Origin: Bacteroidota bacterium
GTDB taxonomy: Bacteria; Bacteroidota; Bacteroidia; Chitinophagales; Chitinophagaceae
Length of the DNA stretch: 64,000 bases
Reading direction: 5' to 3'
Assembly: GCA_020161435.1 (NCBI GenBank)
Contig: JAIUNV010000004.1
Coordinates: 372,001-436,000, forward strand
Shown: positions 62,566 to 64,000 of the stretch, piece by piece
How positions within the stretch are numbered: position 1 is the stretch's first letter
How the letters are laid out: each line of letters begins with the position of its first letter
The notes under the pieces: generated by a model
Databases searched by the model: none
What the model was told of the DNA's origin: nothing
What the model saw: only the letters and a program-made list of their open reading frames with translations
Position numbers and translations under genes: made by a program

Positions 62566-62625
62566 CAGGCTCTTTTGCAAGGTTGGTTTTGTGTGGCGGC
62601 TTTGTACGCCTTGCAAATGTGCCTG
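62566..62625. repeat. Long inverted repeat after the Eco57I-like gene
   Basis: CAGGC-n3-TTTGCAAGG and CCTTGCAAA-n3-GCCTG form a stem of 14 paired bases around a 26-bp loop, between the methylase stop (62640) and site L. It is not followed by a clear T tract. It may be a terminator-like hairpin or a degenerate recombination site; it lacks AAC/GTT cores. The 150-bp stretch 62487-62639 has no gene. Confidence 0.5.
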
Positions 62626-62639
62626 ACTTGGTGCGTCGG

Positions 62640-64000
62640 CTAAATTACTTTTTGAAGTTCAATGTCATATTTAGTTTCAAAAAAACTGTCAAGCACCTCT
62701 TTGTCCTTTTCATTAATCACAAATTTTATTTCGTCTTGGTCTAAGTTGCAGATACCAAAGTTTCTAATATAGTTACTGCTGAATGAAAAATACCCCGAAG
62801 TATATGGCTTACTTGAATTTTTAATATAAAACCAAAAAAGTCTTGATTCCATTATTTTTTTCATTACCAACAATTCACTTTTTGATTCAGCAAGTAACGC
62901 AAGTCCGTTATAAAATAATAAGTTTTCATCTGAATTGATTAAGTAATTGGGAACTTTGGCAGCCAGATGTGGGAAGAAAAGTTTATGCTTCATTTTTTCT
63001 AAGGACTGAGTTCTACCAAAAGCAAACCAGCTTTCGTAATCCCCTTCGCCATTATCTCTTGCAGCAAGAATAGTTTTTTTATTTTCTAAATATTTATATG
63101 CTTTTGGAAAATTTCTTTTAAGAAAGGCTTCTTTTAAAAGTTGAGGTTTTATACCATCATCATAAGGGAAAATTACTTTTTCTTTTAATTTAGAAAAACT
63201 ATCTGTAGTATTTAGCCTATTTGAGTTTAGAATATCTCTGCAAATTCCTTTTTCTATTGGAAAAACACTTCCATTTTGAAGATAGTAAAAGTCTTTATCT
63301 TCTTTGATTGGATTAAAAATGTAGATATCATTTTTGAGGGTTGCAATTCCATTTCGAGTTTTATACAAGTCTCCTAATGAAACACCTGTCGATTCAATTT
63401 TGGAAATTATTTCATGGTTTTGCAAATTCCAACCTTTCTTAAAATCTAATTTTGAATAATTAATAATGCTAAAAAGATTTTGATTATTTGGTAATTGGTT
63501 TACACCAGTTGATTTGTAATATTTGATAGAACTTTCCTTCCTGTTTTCTATAAGGCAAATACAAGTGTAAGTGTATCTTGATTTAAATATTTGCTCTGTT
63601 CCAAAATCGATAATCCGAAACTCTAAACTGTTTGTTTGAAAATATTCTCTAAGGCCTCTTCCATTTAAGCTTTTAAAAAAGCTATTCATAGTAATGAACC
63701 CAAGAATACCGTCAATTGCGAGGCTTTCTATTCCGATTTGAAAAAACGGGATGTAAAGGTCGGGATGCCCTGAGTTGCATACCTTCCATTTGGTAAGGCT
63801 TTTTTTTGTTTCTTCACTAAGATGCCTAGAACACACATAGGGAGGATTTCCTAAGATGATATCAAAGCCAGAAAATTTTTTCAAAATATTTCTCCAACTG
63901 AAATTTAATGCATCTCCAACAAATAAGTTAAACTTAAATTCTTTTCGGTCTTCGCCTTCAATTAGTGCTAAAAGGCAGAGAAGGAGTTTCGTTCTAGTAA
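62640..64000 (-). CDS. Eco57I/TaqI-like DNA methyltransferase (type IIG restriction-modification type), 5' end outside the window
   Basis: At least 452 codons; the open frame continues to the right edge (TRTKLLLCLLALIEGEDRKE, then FVGDALNFSW). The amino-methylase motif IV is FDIILGNPPYVCSRHLSEE, followed by GILGFITMNSFFKSLNGRG and FEFRIIDFG-type strands (LEFRIIDFGTEQIFKSRYTY). The C-terminal half (about 200-450 of the visible part) fits a TaqI-type target recognition region. SAM-binding motif I and any nuclease domain lie outside. It is probably the methylase part of a type IIG or similar phage-defence enzyme carried in a cassette. Confidence 0.8.
   Translation of the reverse strand, partial: TRTKLLLCLLALIEGEDRKEFKFNLFVGDALNFSWRNILKKFSGFDIILGNPPYVCSRHLSEETKKSLTKWKVCNSGHPDLYIPFFQIGIESLAIDGILGFITMNSFFKSLNGRGLREYFQTNSLEFRIIDFGTEQIFKSRYTYTCICLIENRKESSIKYYKSTGVNQLPNNQNLFSIINYSKLDFKKGWNLQNHEIISKIESTGVSLGDLYKTRNGIATLKNDIYIFNPIKEDKDFYYLQNGSVFPIEKGICRDILNSNRLNTTDSFSKLKEKVIFPYDDGIKPQLLKEAFLKRNFPKAYKYLENKKTILAARDNGEGDYESWFAFGRTQSLEKMKHKLFFPHLAAKVPNYLINSDENLLFYNGLALLAESKSELLVMKKIMESRLFWFYIKNSSKPYTSGYFSFSSNYIRNFGICNLDQDEIKFVINEKDKEVLDSFFETKYDIELQKVI

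Larger units (their letters stand above)
52180..64000 (-). mobile_element. Integron-like cassette array 2 (eight sites, continues off the right edge)
   Basis: Sites E-L alternate with gene groups read on the minus strand: Eco57I-like methylase-L, hydrolase-K, membrane protein-J, M20-I, VOC-H, DUF488 trio-G, RavA/ViaA-F and a mini cassette-E. Each group is bounded by inverted core sites of 9-10 bp. The first cassettes, and any integrase, would be to the right of the window. The array shares one cassette and its 67-bp tail with array 1. Confidence 0.8.

Overview
The window looks like the chromosome of a Bacteroidota member, most likely Chitinophagales/Chitinophagaceae. Supporting signs are a SusC/SusD pair, paired DUF3857 transglutaminase-like secreted proteins, a CcmC/CcmD-type pair, the short form of AMP nucleosidase, a TAnnTTTG-type promoter and weak Shine-Dalgarno sequences. 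The species cannot be named from sequence alone. No rRNA, tRNA, CRISPR array, transposase or integrase was found.

Layout. 1-4.9 kb: a minus-strand sulfur/persulfide cluster with two metallo-beta-lactamase/rhodanese proteins, a TauE exporter, a Crp/Fnr regulator and a partial rhodanese; three TGTGA-N6-TCACT-like sites lie in its intergenic gaps. 5.3-13.7 kb: housekeeping genes (lpxB, surE, an XRE-S24 repressor, queA, AMP nucleosidase, an HsdR_N-like nuclease, glutamate dehydrogenase, ccmC/ccmD). 13.7-21.9 kb: a glutamine amidotransferase, a GCS2-type ligase and an ATP-grasp protein, apparently split by a susCD pair whose susC carries an in-frame TAA. 22-27 kb: queG and two DUF3857 proteins. 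36.5-51.9 kb: clpB, an RND efflux operon, ribD, a YigZ protein, and two guanidino-group hydrolases (CtlX-like and arginine-deiminase-like).

The striking content is two blocks, 27.1-36.07 kb and 52.2-64+ kb, in which AT-rich gene groups alternate with twelve imperfect palindromes of about 130-200 bp. Each palindrome begins with YAACG and ends with GTTR (plus-strand reading). The bases after GTT at the right end of each palindrome are the reverse complement of the bases before AAC at the left end of the next one, so each gene group is flanked by 9-10 bp inverted core sites. This is the organisation expected of integron cassettes with attC sites: gene groups nearly all run in one direction (minus), and most stop codons lie 6-25 bp from the next site. 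One cassette (gene plus site) is present twice as a 1,212-bp copy with boundaries exactly at the core sites. Both blocks end in the same 67-bp sequence. No integron integrase is in the window, so these are best described as attC-like clusters lacking an integrase (CALIN-like), with the integrase possibly elsewhere.

Cassette cargo includes mercury resistance (ArsR-MerTP-GDCCVxC), a glycosyltransferase/radical-SAM fusion with phosphatase, WG-repeat protein and a 46-residue peptide, a GmrSD-like DUF262/DUF1524 nuclease with a zinc-finger peptide, a RavA/ViaA-like pair, a DUF488-DUF488-dual-OB trio, a VOC protein, an M20 hydrolase, alpha/beta hydrolases, and at the right edge an Eco57I-type methyltransferase. 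Several cassettes carry two to four genes, which is unusual for integrons.
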